From: Arcobacter caeni | GTDB lineage: Bacteria > Campylobacterota > Campylobacteria > Campylobacterales > Arcobacteraceae | Direction: 5' to 3' | DNA length: 64,000 bases | Assembly: GCF_003063245.1 (NCBI RefSeq) | Contig: NZ_MUXE01000003.1 | Location: 151,461-215,460, forward strand | In this document: positions 12,292 through 21,522 of the stretch, one piece after another | How positions within the stretch are numbered: the first letter of the stretch is position 1 | Layout of the letters: the number at the start of each line of letters is the position of its first letter | Position numbers and translations under genes: made by a program | Notes under the pieces: generated by a model | The model's database searches: none | What the model was told of the DNA's origin: nothing | What the model saw: only the letters and a program-made list of their open reading frames with translations

Positions 12292-13464
12292 ATGGCAAAT
12301 GTTGAAGATATTAAAAAAGAACTAGAAAATGTTAAGTATCCAGGTTTTGCAAAATCAATTGTTGAATTTGGATTTGTAAAAGATATTCAAGTAAATGGAA
12401 CAAATTGTTTAGTTTCACTTGATATTACATCTACAGCTCCTGAAGTTGAAGCTCAATTAACAAAAGAAATCAATGCCTGTTTAAGTGCTATTGGAATGAA
12501 TTTAACTCTGAATTTTAACAAACCTCAAGAAGCAAAACAATCAAGTAATAGTGTAAGTGGAAAAAATATTGCACCACAAATTAAAAAAATTGTAATGGTA
12601 AGTTCTGGAAAAGGTGGAGTTGGGAAATCAACTACAACTGTAAACTTAGCAGTTGCAGCTGCAATGCAAGGTAAAAAAGTTGGTATTCTTGATGCTGACA
12701 TTTATGGACCAAATATCCCTCGTATGATGGGTTTAAATGGTAAAGAAGTAGAAGTTGTAGGAGACAAAGCAAAACCATTAAATGCTTATGGTGTTGATGT
12801 TATGTCTATGGGAATGCTAATGGAAGAAGGTCAAGCTCTTATTTGGAGAGGGGCTATGATTATGAAAGCCATTCAACAATTATTAAGAGATATTTTGTGG
12901 GAAGAATTAGATATATTATTTATTGATATGCCTCCAGGAACTGGTGATGCTCAATTAACATTGGCTCAAAGTGTACCTGTAAGTGCTGGAATTAATGTTA
13001 CAACTCCTCAACATGTTGCCCTTGATGATTCAAGAAGATCTTTAGATATGTTTAAAAAACTTCATATTCCAGTTGCTGGAATTGTTGAAAATATGAGTGG
13101 ATTTATTTGTCCTTCTTGTAATACAGAATCTGATATTTTTGGAATGGGAACTTGTGAAGCATTAGCAGTTCAATATGATACGCAAGTATTAGCAAATTTA
13201 CCAATTGAACCAGCTATTAGAGAGGGTGGAGATATTGGAAAACCTATTGTTTACTTTAATCCTGAATCTATTTCAGCAAAAAGATATATGATTGCTGCTG
13301 ATAAATTAATTGCATTTTTAGAAAGTGTTGATGATAATATTAGTAATTCAGCAATTCAACCAACAACACCTCCAGGTGTTAGTGCATGCTCAACGGCTGC
13401 TAAACCAAAAGAAGAGCCAAAAAAGAGTGATGAAAGTTGTGGTACTGGATGTGGTTGCCACTAG
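12292..13464 (+). CDS. mrp: Mrp/ApbC-family P-loop ATPase, iron-sulfur cluster carrier
   Basis: A 390-residue cytosolic protein. Residues 1-85 form the MIP18/DUF59 domain. A ParA/MinD-like P-loop ATPase follows, with deviant Walker A GKGGVGKS (106-113) and Walker B region LFIDMPPGTGDAQLT. The conserved Cys273-x-x-Cys276 pair binds a bridging Fe-S cluster in this family, for delivery to apoproteins. The extreme C terminus carries an extra Pro/Lys-rich linker and a Cys-rich tail (SCGTGCGCH) that is not part of the core. A TATAAT lies at 12255-12260. In Campylobacter, mrp is also near ispDF. Confidence 0.93.
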   Translation: MANVEDIKKELENVKYPGFAKSIVEFGFVKDIQVNGTNCLVSLDITSTAPEVEAQLTKEINACLSAIGMNLTLNFNKPQEAKQSSNSVSGKNIAPQIKKIVMVSSGKGGVGKSTTTVNLAVAAAMQGKKVGILDADIYGPNIPRMMGLNGKEVEVVGDKAKPLNAYGVDVMSMGMLMEEGQALIWRGAMIMKAIQQLLRDILWEELDILFIDMPPGTGDAQLTLAQSVPVSAGINVTTPQHVALDDSRRSLDMFKKLHIPVAGIVENMSGFICPSCNTESDIFGMGTCEALAVQYDTQVLANLPIEPAIREGGDIGKPIVYFNPESISAKRYMIAADKLIAFLESVDDNISNSAIQPTTPPGVSACSTAAKPKEEPKKSDESCGTGCGCH

Positions 13465-13476
13465 TAGTATTTAGAT

Positions 13477-13497
13477 AAAAAGCCTTTTGGCTTTTTT
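13477..13497. terminator. Terminator between mrp and hisIE
   Basis: A short stem AAAAAGCC / GGCTTTTT with a TTTT loop is followed by a T run on the plus strand and has A/T flanks on the other. It lies between convergent genes and can serve both. Confidence 0.8.
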
Positions 13498-13501
13498 CTA
13501 A

Positions 13502-14185
13502 CTATTTTTCACTTCTTGAGTTTTTTTCTTCAATCCCAGAAATTCCAAATCTTCTAGCTAATTCTTGTTTAACTCTATCAGGACTAATATTTTTAGATGC
13601 AAGTGCTACTAAAACATGATATGTTATATCAGCAGCTTCATAAATAATTTCATCAGTATCGTTATCTTTTATAGCAAAAGTAAACTCACCTGATTCTTCA
13701 ACTATTTTTTTAAGCATAGAGTTTTGTTTGCCTTGAAGAAGTTTTGCTGTGTATGATTTACTTGGATCATCATTTTTTTTCTCTTGGATAGTGTGATATA
13801 AAGTATCAATTATTCCATAAGCATTAGCTGTATTTATTTCTACATCACTTATTGTTTCATTTGTATTAAGGTTTGTAAAAAAGCAAGATTTTCTTCCTGT
13901 ATGACATGCAACTCCTGATTGATTTACTTTTAAAAGTAATGTATCATTATCACAATCAATCAAAATTTCTACTATTTCTTGTAAGTGATTTGAACTTTCA
14001 CCTTTTTTCCAAATTCTTTGTTTACTTCTGCTGAAATAGTGAGCAAACGAAGTTTTTATTGTTAATTCAAGTGCTTCTTGATTCATATATGCAAGCATTA
14101 AAACTTCATTTGTAGTTGCATCTTGAGTAATTACTGGAATTAAATTATCCATCTTTTCCCAATCTATTTTATTCAGTTGTTCCAT
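13502..14185 (-). CDS. hisIE: Bifunctional phosphoribosyl-AMP cyclohydrolase / phosphoribosyl-ATP pyrophosphatase
   Basis: A 227-residue fusion catalysing steps two and three of histidine synthesis. The N-terminal HisI domain has SRSKQRIWKKGESSNH and the metal/zinc motifs DCDNDTLLLKV and GVACHTGRKSCF. The C-terminal HisE domain (about 120-215) has KIVEESGEF and YEAADITYHVLVAL. The order and length are those of standard HisIE. An AAAGGA site precedes the ATG. It is the last gene of a minus-strand run with ilvE, an SPFH protein and a small exported protein. Confidence 0.96.
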   Translation of the reverse strand: MEQLNKIDWEKMDNLIPVITQDATTNEVLMLAYMNQEALELTIKTSFAHYFSRSKQRIWKKGESSNHLQEIVEILIDCDNDTLLLKVNQSGVACHTGRKSCFFTNLNTNETISDVEINTANAYGIIDTLYHTIQEKKNDDPSKSYTAKLLQGKQNSMLKKIVEESGEFTFAIKDNDTDEIIYEAADITYHVLVALASKNISPDRVKQELARRFGISGIEEKNSRSEK

Positions 14186-14196
14186 AATCTTTTCCT

Positions 14197-14460
14197 TTAA
14201 AAATTTGTTTTAACATCGACTTTCCAGTAATCGATAGTTCTTTCTTCTTTATTAATATTCATATCAAATCCAAAATCATATTTTTCTTTATGTGCTTTTT
14301 CTTCTTCTTTTCTAAATTCTTTAGTTTCTTCATATTTAATAGTTTCATCATATTTTATTTCAGGTTTTATTATTACAACAGATTTTACCTGTTTTGCAGA
14401 AACAGTATTTGTTAGGATTAGAGAAGAAATGAAGATTAATAAAAAAGAGACTTTTCTCAT
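14197..14460 (-). CDS. Small exported protein of unknown function
   Basis: An 87-residue protein with a classic signal peptide (basic start MRKVS, hydrophobic core LLIFISSLILTNTVSA, cleavage after Ala22). It is followed by a very charged mature part of about 65 residues rich in Lys and Glu, including KYDETIKYEETKEF. It should be periplasmic. I do not recognise a family. It lies 11 bases before hisIE and behind a hairpin that follows the SPFH gene. No good Shine-Dalgarno is visible at its ATG; ribosome access may depend on that hairpin. Confidence 0.65.
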   Translation of the reverse strand: MRKVSFLLIFISSLILTNTVSAKQVKSVVIIKPEIKYDETIKYEETKEFRKEEEKAHKEKYDFGFDMNINKEERTIDYWKVDVKTNF

Positions 14461-14466
14461 GGTTTT

Positions 14467-14492
14467 AAAAGAAGTAGTTTCCTACTTCTTTT
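14467..14492 (-). terminator. Hairpin after the SPFH gene
   Basis: The arms AAAAGAAGTAG and CTACTTCTTTT pair perfectly around a 4-nt loop, directly after the SPFH stop and ending seven bases before the small exported protein's ATG. On the minus strand it is followed by a short T run, so it could act as a partial terminator or as a leader structure. Confidence 0.6.
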
Positions 14493-15574
14493 TATTTACT
14501 TATAATAGCATCTCTTGATTTGTCTTTTGTATCAACCCAAATATTTGGAGTTGAACCACCAGGAGTTAAGAAAATTTTTGCATCTTTGTTTTCTCTTAAT
14601 GCTTCGTTGAATTTCCCTTGAACTTCAATTTGTTGCATATTTAATAAACTAGGAGTTAAAGATTCAGCTATAGATTTATTAGCAACAGCTTGTGCTTTTG
14701 CTTCAATAGTTACAGCATCAGCTCTACCTTGTGCTTCAATTCTTTTAGCTTCTGCTTCTCCAGTTGCTTGTGCAGCTCTTTTTTCAGCTTCTTGTTTTGC
14801 TCTTAAAACTTCGTATCTTACTCTTTCAGATTCTTGATTTGCAATTTGAACTCTTTCAATCTGCTCTTTAATTTTCTCAGGAAGTACGATTTCTCTTAAT
14901 TGAACAGATTCAACTGTAACAGATGCATCTGCTAAATCAGTAACTTGTTGTTTAATTAAACTATCAAGCATTGTAGCAATTTCATTTCTTTTCATTGGAA
15001 GTTCTTCTGCATTGAATCCACCAACAACATTTCTTACAACATTTCTTACAACTGGATTTACTATCTTATCTTCCCAAGATAATCCCCATGTAGCAATAGT
15101 AGCAGGTGCTCCTGAAGCTGTAAGTCTATATTGAACTGTAAGTTCAATAGAAACAGGTAAACCTCTTGAATCAAGAACACTAATTGCTGGATTTATTTTA
15201 ATACTTGCATCAAATCCACTCATTTCTTCAATACTTCTATAGTTTAAAAGTCTTACTTTAGTATCAACAATTATAACTTTTTGAAAAACTGGCATATAAA
15301 AATGGAAACCAGGATTTAATGGAACTTCATCATATTTACCTGTTGTTGCTTTAATCCCAACTTGTCCTGATTCAATAATTACAAATGGTTTAAACATAAA
15401 AAGTGCAGCAATAACAATAATAACCACATAAAACATTCCTGCTTTTTTACCAAAATTTTTGAAAAATTCAGGTGTCTCAAATGGAGGTTGAAAGTTTCCT
15501 CCCCCACTATTGTTGTTATTTCCACCACCGTTATTCTGTTGTCTGTTTTTAAAATAGTCGTTATCTATTGGCAT
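14492..15574 (-). CDS. SPFH/prohibitin-family membrane protein (HflC/HflK-like)
   Basis: A 360-residue protein. The N terminus is a cytosolic Asn/Gly-rich low-complexity tract (NGGGNNNNSGGG, about 14-27). One membrane segment follows (about 47-63, FYVVIIVIAALFMF). Then come an SPFH/band-7 domain (ESGQVGIKATTGKY to about 240) and an Ala/Glu/Arg-rich coiled coil (QEAEKRAAQATGEAEAKRIEAQGRADA split over about 260-290). Such proteins form ring-like membrane assemblies and often modulate the FtsH protease or membrane microdomains; the specific role here is unknown. An AAGGGA site precedes the ATG. It lies between ilvE and a small exported protein. Confidence 0.88.
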   Translation of the reverse strand: MPIDNDYFKNRQQNNGGGNNNNSGGGNFQPPFETPEFFKNFGKKAGMFYVVIIVIAALFMFKPFVIIESGQVGIKATTGKYDEVPLNPGFHFYMPVFQKVIIVDTKVRLLNYRSIEEMSGFDASIKINPAISVLDSRGLPVSIELTVQYRLTASGAPATIATWGLSWEDKIVNPVVRNVVRNVVGGFNAEELPMKRNEIATMLDSLIKQQVTDLADASVTVESVQLREIVLPEKIKEQIERVQIANQESERVRYEVLRAKQEAEKRAAQATGEAEAKRIEAQGRADAVTIEAKAQAVANKSIAESLTPSLLNMQQIEVQGKFNEALRENKDAKIFLTPGGSTPNIWVDTKDKSRDAIISK

Positions 15575-15619
15575 AATTTCCCTTGATTTAATTATTTAGT
15601 TAGCTAATAATAATTAAGA

Positions 15620-16540
15620 TTAGTTAACATATGTTAAATACTTAACATACTTTTCGTTTTTACCAGCTACTACATCAAAGTATGCTGATTGTATTTTTTC
15701 TGTGATTGGACCTCTTGATCCACAACCAATAATTCTTGCATCTACATCTCTAATTGGAGTTATTTCAGCAGCTGTTCCTGTGAAAAATGCTTCATCAGCA
15801 ATATAAACTTCTTCTCTTGAAATTCTTCTTCTAATAACTGGAATTCCTAAATCAGCAGCTAATTCAATAACAGTTGCTTGTGTAATTGATTCTAAAGTAT
15901 TATCATTTGGAGGAGTGATTAATGCACCATCTCTTACAATAAAGAAACAAGCACCTGAAGCTTCTGCGATATACCCTTGGTCATCTCTTAATAATGCTTC
16001 ATCATATCCAGCTTCAACAGCTTCATATTTTGCCATTTGAGAATTTAGATAATTTGCAACTGCTTTTGCTTTTCCCATACCTGAAGTATTTGGAGTTCTT
16101 GTAAATGATGAAATTTTTACTCTTACACCTTTTTTAAGACCTTCTTCTCCTAAATAAGCTCCCCATTCCCATGCAGAAACTGAAACTTGTACAGGTGCAT
16201 CTTTGTGATATAATCCCATAACTCCGTAACCTAAGTATACTAATGGTCTTATATAAGCACCCTCAAATAATTCATTTTTTTGCAATAATTCAACTTGAGC
16301 CTTATTTAATTCTTCAAGTGTAAAAGGTACATTCATTAGTGTCATTTTTGAAGAGTTTAATAATCTTTGTGTATGTTCATTTAATTTGAAAATAGCACAT
16401 CTTCCATCAACAGTTTTGTATGCTTTTGTTCCTTCAATTGCACCATTTCCATAATGAAGAGTATGGCTTAATACATGTACTTTTGCATCATTCCAATTTA
16501 CAAATTCTCCATCCATCCATATATATTTTGACTCAGTCAT
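15620..16540 (-). CDS. ilvE: Branched-chain amino acid aminotransferase
   Basis: A 306-residue class IV PLP enzyme that transfers amino groups between glutamate and the keto acids of leucine, isoleucine and valine. It opens KYIWMDGEFVNWNDAKVHVLSHTLHYG, typical when read in parts (WMDGEFVNW; HVLSHTLHYGNGAIEG). Also visible are GMGKAKAVANYLNSQMAK, containing the region of the PLP lysine, and AFFTGTAAEITPI near the C terminus. Length fits the family (about 300-310). An AGGAA site precedes the ATG. A -10-like TAGAAT lies upstream on the minus strand near 16570-16580. It is first in the minus-strand run down to hisIE. Confidence 0.95.
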   Translation of the reverse strand: MTESKYIWMDGEFVNWNDAKVHVLSHTLHYGNGAIEGTKAYKTVDGRCAIFKLNEHTQRLLNSSKMTLMNVPFTLEELNKAQVELLQKNELFEGAYIRPLVYLGYGVMGLYHKDAPVQVSVSAWEWGAYLGEEGLKKGVRVKISSFTRTPNTSGMGKAKAVANYLNSQMAKYEAVEAGYDEALLRDDQGYIAEASGACFFIVRDGALITPPNDNTLESITQATVIELAADLGIPVIRRRISREEVYIADEAFFTGTAAEITPIRDVDARIIGCGSRGPITEKIQSAYFDVVAGKNEKYVKYLTYVN

Positions 16541-16678
16541 TTTATTAATTCCTAATAATTAAATTTTAATGATTATTCTAGCCAAGATAATATTAAAGTA
16601 AACTCTTAAGAATGGGATTATAAATTATTTAAGAGATATAAATGTAATATAAAAGAAAAAAATAGGAAAACAAAAAAG

Positions 16679-17293
16679 ATGTTTTTAAAAAGAGCTTTTA
16701 ATTTTTTAATTTTTATGAGTATTTCTCTTTTTTTAACAGCTTGTTCGGTTAGTAACAGCCAAGTACAAGTAAATCAAAAGAAAATTTATGAAAAAGAGCC
16801 AGTAACTCAAAATCTAAAAAATGAAATAAATGAAATTTTACAGTTGATAAAACAAAATAATTTAGCTTTGTTAAATAGCAAATATATTCATCCAATTAAT
16901 GGTTACTATGAGGTTACAAAATTTGAACATAGAAATATATTTGAAATAAAAAATAATATTTCAAATATAGATAATCAAATTGATTCTTTTGAAATAAAAA
17001 TAGAAAAAGTAACTTTTAATTGTAGTCCCTTAGATGATAGTTTATACGGATGGGATAAAGAAGGTGTGTTTTTAAATCCACAAACAATACCATATATTAC
17101 AAAAATCATGGAAGAATCAAATCTCTTACAAGCAAATAGATTTAAAAAAGAAGAGATTGAAAAAGCAGATTTTATTGAACAAACAAGTTATGAAGTAACC
17201 ATCCCTTACAGCCTAATATTTTATATTACAAAAATAGATAATAAATGGTATATAACTTTAATAGATAATGTAACAACAGATTGTAGTGAATAA
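16679..17293 (+). CDS. Putative lipoprotein of unknown function
   Basis: A 204-residue protein with a type II signal peptide: basic start, hydrophobic core LIFMSISLFLTAC, and lipobox LTAC with Cys22. The mature part has no family I recognise. It holds a central acidic/aromatic region (SPLDDSLYGWDKEGVFLNPQ) and ends in a beta-rich stretch (IFYITKIDNKWYITLID) reminiscent of small NTF2-like or DUF lipoproteins, but this is only an impression. It is 9 bases upstream of a methyltransferase gene. Confidence 0.7.
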   Translation: MFLKRAFNFLIFMSISLFLTACSVSNSQVQVNQKKIYEKEPVTQNLKNEINEILQLIKQNNLALLNSKYIHPINGYYEVTKFEHRNIFEIKNNISNIDNQIDSFEIKIEKVTFNCSPLDDSLYGWDKEGVFLNPQTIPYITKIMEESNLLQANRFKKEEIEKADFIEQTSYEVTIPYSLIFYITKIDNKWYITLIDNVTTDCSE

Positions 17294-17302
17294 AGGACAA
17301 AA

Positions 17303-17902
17303 ATGAGCCAACAAATATTTTGGAATGGGAAGTTTTCAAAAGCTGATTATTTTTATGGAACAAAAGCAAATGAATTTTTAGCTTCAAAAATAAAGTTAAT
17401 AAAAAATAAGAAAAAACTTTTGTGTTTAGGTGAGGGTGAGGGCAGAAACGCTATATTTTTTGCAAAAAATGGCTTTGAAGTTAGTGCCATTGATACTTCT
17501 GATGTAGGTTTATCAAAACTTGAATTGAGAAGTAAAGAAGAAAATCTAAATGTTAAAACTTTTTGTATGGATTTAAATCATTGGGAAACAAGTGAAAAAT
17601 ATGATGTTATTGTAGCTTCATATTTGCATATGTTTAAAGAAGAAAGAGAAAAATTATTTAGGAAAATTGAAGATTCTTTAAATCCAAATGCTTACTTTAT
17701 TGCTGAATTTTTTTCTACAAAACAACTAGATTTTACTAGTGGCGGACCAAAAGATTTAGAGCTTTTATATACTATTGAAGATTTCAAAAATCATTTTTTA
17801 TCTTGTAAAAAAGAGCTAAAAGAAGAGCTTGTAACTTTAAATGAGGGAATTGGTCATCAAGGTGAGGCTTGTGTTATTAGAGTAGTTATTCAGAAATTAT
17901 AA
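17303..17902 (+). CDS. Class I SAM-dependent methyltransferase
   Basis: A 199-residue Rossmann-fold methyltransferase. Motif I is LCLGEGEGRNAIFFA (about 36-50), followed by the acidic residue ending strand 2 (SAIDTSD), then a strand-4 block YDVIVASYLHMF. This is the TehB/UbiE-like small-molecule methyltransferase shape. A late region GHQGEACVIRVV is typical of short proteins of this group that are related to tellurite/thiol methyltransferases. The substrate cannot be inferred. It starts 9 bases after the lipoprotein gene, with GGA upstream, and lies before metH. Confidence 0.82.
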   Translation: MSQQIFWNGKFSKADYFYGTKANEFLASKIKLIKNKKKLLCLGEGEGRNAIFFAKNGFEVSAIDTSDVGLSKLELRSKEENLNVKTFCMDLNHWETSEKYDVIVASYLHMFKEEREKLFRKIEDSLNPNAYFIAEFFSTKQLDFTSGGPKDLELLYTIEDFKNHFLSCKKELKEELVTLNEGIGHQGEACVIRVVIQKL

Positions 17903-17991
17903 ACTTCTATTAACAAATTTTAACAAGAATTAAAGTACACTATCTAATAATAAATATCAAAAATAAATACGAAAAGAATATAGAGAAAATA

Positions 17992-20900
17992 ATGTTAGAA
18001 ACACTAAAAGAAACAATAAAAAACAGAGTTTTAATAATAGATGGAGCGATGGGAACACAGCTTCAAATTGCAGATATTAAAAAAGAACAGTGGATATATG
18101 AGGGTAAGGACTTAGAAGGTTGTAACGAACTTTTAAATCTAACAGCTCCCCATATCCTTGAAGATATTCACAATAGATATGCCCTTGCTGGTGCTGATTT
18201 ATTAAGTACAAATACTTTTGGTTCAATGCCTTGGGTTTTAGAGGATTATGATATTCCTGAAACTTCATATGAGTTATCAAAATTAGGTGCACAACTTGTA
18301 AAAAAAACTGCTTTAAAATATAGTACGCCTGAAAAACCAATATATGTTTTAGGGTCTATTGGCCCTGGAACAAAACTGCCTAGTTTAGGACATATCAAAT
18401 ATGATGATATGTATGAGGGTTACAAAATTATGGCTCAAGGTTTAGCAGATGGTGGAACTGATGTATTCTTACTTGAAACTTGCCAAGATCCACTTCAAAT
18501 AAAAGCAGCACTTCATGCTCTAACAGATACAGCTCCTCATATTCCTATTATGGTTTCTGTTACTATTGAGTTAAGTGGAACTATGCTAATTGGAACGGAT
18601 GCTATGACGATTGCAGCTATTATGGCTCCTTTTAATATCTTATCTTTAGGATTTAACTGTGGAACTGGACCAAAACAAGTTCATAAACATGTTAAGACTT
18701 TAAGTGAAGTTTGTAAATTCCCAATATCAGTTCACGCAAATGCAGGACTTCCTCAAAATAGAGGTGGAAAAACTTATTATCCAATGGGACCTGATGAATT
18801 TGTGGAACTTCAAAAAGAGTTTTTAAATATAAATGGAGTTTCATTTTTAGGTGGTTGTTGTGGAACAACACCTGAACATATCGCTGCTTTAACAAAAGCA
18901 GTTGAGGGAATAACTCCTTTAAAACCTTGTGGATTTTTAAAAGCTTCATTGGCTTCACTTTTTGGAACAATGCCATTAAAACAAGAACCAGCACCACTTT
19001 TAATTGGTGAGCGTTCAAATGCAACTGGATCTAAAGCTTTTAGAGAATTATTAAAAGCAAATGATTATGAGGGAACTCTAAGTGTTGGGCAACAACAAGT
19101 GCGAGCTGGTGCTCATGTAATTGATGTTTCTGTTGGATTTGCAGGTCGTGATGAGAGAAAAGATATGGATGCGGTTGCTGCACTTTATTCTCAAAAAGTT
19201 GCGCTTCCTTTGATGCCAGATTCTACTCAAATATACGCACTTGAAGCTGCACTTAAACAAATAGGTGGAAGATGTATTATTAACTCTGTAAACCTTGAAG
19301 ATGGTGAAGAAAAATTTGATGCTGTTTGTAAGCTAGCTAAGAAGTTTGGAGCAGCTTTAGTTTGTCTTGTAATTGATGAAGTTGGAATGGCAAAAACAAA
19401 AGAAGATAAACTAAGAATTGCGGAGCGAATTTTTGATTTATGTGTAAATAGACATGGATTTGATCCAGCTGATTTAGTGTTTGATATGCTTACATTTACA
19501 ATAGGTTCTGGAGATGATGAGTATAGAACAGCTGGTGTTGAAACTATGGAAGCTATTCGTGAGTTTCAGATTTTACATCCAGAAGCTGGAACAACTCTTG
19601 GGCTTTCAAATATCTCTTTTGGACTTGATCAAAAAGCTAGAATTTATTTAAATTCTATTTATCTTGATCATTGTGTAAGAGCTGGATTAACAAGTGCTAT
19701 TGTAAATGTAAAACATATAATTCCCTTAAATAAAATAAGTACAGAAGATAGAACAGCTTGTGATAATTTGATTTTTAATAATCATGAAAATGGTGACCCT
19801 TTATTTGCTTTTATTGAACATTTTTCAACAGTAGAAGCACAAGAAGAACAAACAGATGAAGAGTATCAAAATATGCCAGCACTTGAAAAAGTACAAATGC
19901 TTTTACTTGATGGTGACAAAGATAGACTTTTACCTTTAGTTGAAGAATTACGACATACCGTTCCACCTGAAACAATCGTAAATGAGTGGCTTATTGATGG
20001 TATGAAAATCATTGGGGAATTATTTGGAAGTGGACAAATGCAGTTACCATTTGTACTTCAAAGTGCCGAAACTATGAAAGCAACGGTTGATGCTTTAAAT
20101 CCATATTTACCAAAAGAAGAAAAAGCTAGTGAAACAACGCTAATTATTGGAACTGTAAAAGGTGATGTTCACGATGTTGGTAAAAATCTTGTTGATATTA
20201 TTCTTTCAAATAATGGATTTAAAGTTGTAAATGTAGGAATAAAAGCTGGTCTTGATACTTTTGTTGACAAATTACAAGAACACAATGCTCATGCTCTTGG
20301 AATGAGTGGATTACTTGTAAAATCAACAGCAGTTATGAAAGAAAATCTTGAAGAACTTCAAAAAATGGGAATAAAAATTCCTGTTCTTTTAGGTGGTGCT
20401 GCTTTAACTAAAAGTTTTGTTGATGAGTATTGCCGACCATTTTATGATGGACCGATTTTTTATTGTAGAGATGCTTTTGATGGTGTTATTTCTATGCAAA
20501 GAATCGAAAAAGGTGATGCAAATAATACAGCATTACCAGCAGATTTAATAAAAATTATTGATACAAGTGATAGAGTAGAAGAAGAAGTGGTTGTAATTCC
20601 ACCTTATGAAGAGATTCCACTTCCTACAAAAAATACATTTATTATTCCTCCAATATGGGATAGAGTTGCACGAACAAGTGAACAACTCGATAAAGAACTT
20701 ATTTTTAAATGGATAAATCATAGAGTTTTATTTAGACAAAGATGGGGATATAAAAGAGGAAAACAAGATTCTGCTAAGTTCTTAAAATATGAAGAAGATG
20801 TAGTTGAACCTACATATCAAGCTTTAAAAGCAGAATTAGTAAACAAAAATATTTTTGAACCAATTGCGATATATGCATATTTTCCTTGTATTTCATGGGA

Positions 20901-21468
20901 TAATAAAATCTATATTTTTGATAAAAAATATTTATACAATTCTTTAGAAGAAGCAAAAAATGTACCACCTTTGAGTGAAGCTATAAAAGTTTTAGAGTTT
21001 CCACGACAAAAGAGAAAACCATTTAGATGTATTGCTGATTTTTTTGCAAATGATAGACTTGATGTTATTGCGTTTACACTTGCAAGTGCTGGACTTAAAA
21101 TCAGTGATTATGAAAGAAGCATATATGATAAAGGTGAATTTGCAAAATATTACCAAGTTCACGGACTTGGAGTTGAGTTAGCAGAAGCTTTAGCTGAGGT
21201 TTTACATAAACAAATTAGACTTGATTTAGATATTGTGCCAAAAGAAGGACATACTTTAAATGATGTTCAAATGAAACAATATGTTGGTTGTAGATATTCT
21301 CCAGGATTTGCAGCTTGTCCTGATTTATCAATGAACAGAGATATTTTCGATTTATTAAAACCAGAAGAGTTTGGACTAGAATTATCAGAAACTTTCCAAA
21401 TGCATCCAGAACAAACTACTTGTGCTATTGTGGTTACTCACAAAGAAGCAAACTACTATAATATTTAA
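17992..21468 (+). CDS. metH: Cobalamin-dependent methionine synthase
   Basis: A 1158-residue multidomain enzyme that moves a methyl group from methyltetrahydrofolate to homocysteine through cobalamin. In order: homocysteine-binding domain (about 1-310) with zinc ligands Cys223, Cys289 and Cys290 (GGCCGT); pterin-binding domain (about 335-600; GERSNATGSKAFRELL); cobalamin cap (about 635-720); cobalamin domain with DVHDVG (His727 is the axial ligand) and GMSGLLVKS; and a SAM-binding reactivation domain to the end (GCRYSPGFAACPDL). It is slightly shorter than E. coli MetH (1227) but complete. No SAM or cobalamin riboswitch is evident in the 90-base leader. A hairpin terminator follows. Confidence 0.97.
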   Translation: MLETLKETIKNRVLIIDGAMGTQLQIADIKKEQWIYEGKDLEGCNELLNLTAPHILEDIHNRYALAGADLLSTNTFGSMPWVLEDYDIPETSYELSKLGAQLVKKTALKYSTPEKPIYVLGSIGPGTKLPSLGHIKYDDMYEGYKIMAQGLADGGTDVFLLETCQDPLQIKAALHALTDTAPHIPIMVSVTIELSGTMLIGTDAMTIAAIMAPFNILSLGFNCGTGPKQVHKHVKTLSEVCKFPISVHANAGLPQNRGGKTYYPMGPDEFVELQKEFLNINGVSFLGGCCGTTPEHIAALTKAVEGITPLKPCGFLKASLASLFGTMPLKQEPAPLLIGERSNATGSKAFRELLKANDYEGTLSVGQQQVRAGAHVIDVSVGFAGRDERKDMDAVAALYSQKVALPLMPDSTQIYALEAALKQIGGRCIINSVNLEDGEEKFDAVCKLAKKFGAALVCLVIDEVGMAKTKEDKLRIAERIFDLCVNRHGFDPADLVFDMLTFTIGSGDDEYRTAGVETMEAIREFQILHPEAGTTLGLSNISFGLDQKARIYLNSIYLDHCVRAGLTSAIVNVKHIIPLNKISTEDRTACDNLIFNNHENGDPLFAFIEHFSTVEAQEEQTDEEYQNMPALEKVQMLLLDGDKDRLLPLVEELRHTVPPETIVNEWLIDGMKIIGELFGSGQMQLPFVLQSAETMKATVDALNPYLPKEEKASETTLIIGTVKGDVHDVGKNLVDIILSNNGFKVVNVGIKAGLDTFVDKLQEHNAHALGMSGLLVKSTAVMKENLEELQKMGIKIPVLLGGAALTKSFVDEYCRPFYDGPIFYCRDAFDGVISMQRIEKGDANNTALPADLIKIIDTSDRVEEEVVVIPPYEEIPLPTKNTFIIPPIWDRVARTSEQLDKELIFKWINHRVLFRQRWGYKRGKQDSAKFLKYEEDVVEPTYQALKAELVNKNIFEPIAIYAYFPCISWDNKIYIFDKKYLYNSLEEAKNVPPLSEAIKVLEFPRQKRKPFRCIADFFANDRLDVIAFTLASAGLKISDYERSIYDKGEFAKYYQVHGLGVELAEALAEVLHKQIRLDLDIVPKEGHTLNDVQMKQYVGCRYSPGFAACPDLSMNRDIFDLLKPEEFGLELSETFQMHPEQTTCAIVVTHKEANYYNI

Positions 21469-21477
21469 TTATTTTTA

Positions 21478-21501
21478 CTAAGGATGTTTTTACATCCTTA
21501 G
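21478..21501 (+). terminator. Terminator after metH
   Basis: A perfect 10-bp stem CTAAGGATGT / ACATCCTTAG with a TTTT loop is followed by AATTTT. It lies 10 bases after the metH stop and 22 before the next start codon. Confidence 0.7.
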
Positions 21502-21522
21502 AATTTTCCATAGGATTTCATT

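Noticed and set aside
17903..17991. SAM or cobalamin riboswitch before metH
   Set aside because: The gap is only 89 bases, A/T-rich and without the conserved helices of either class.
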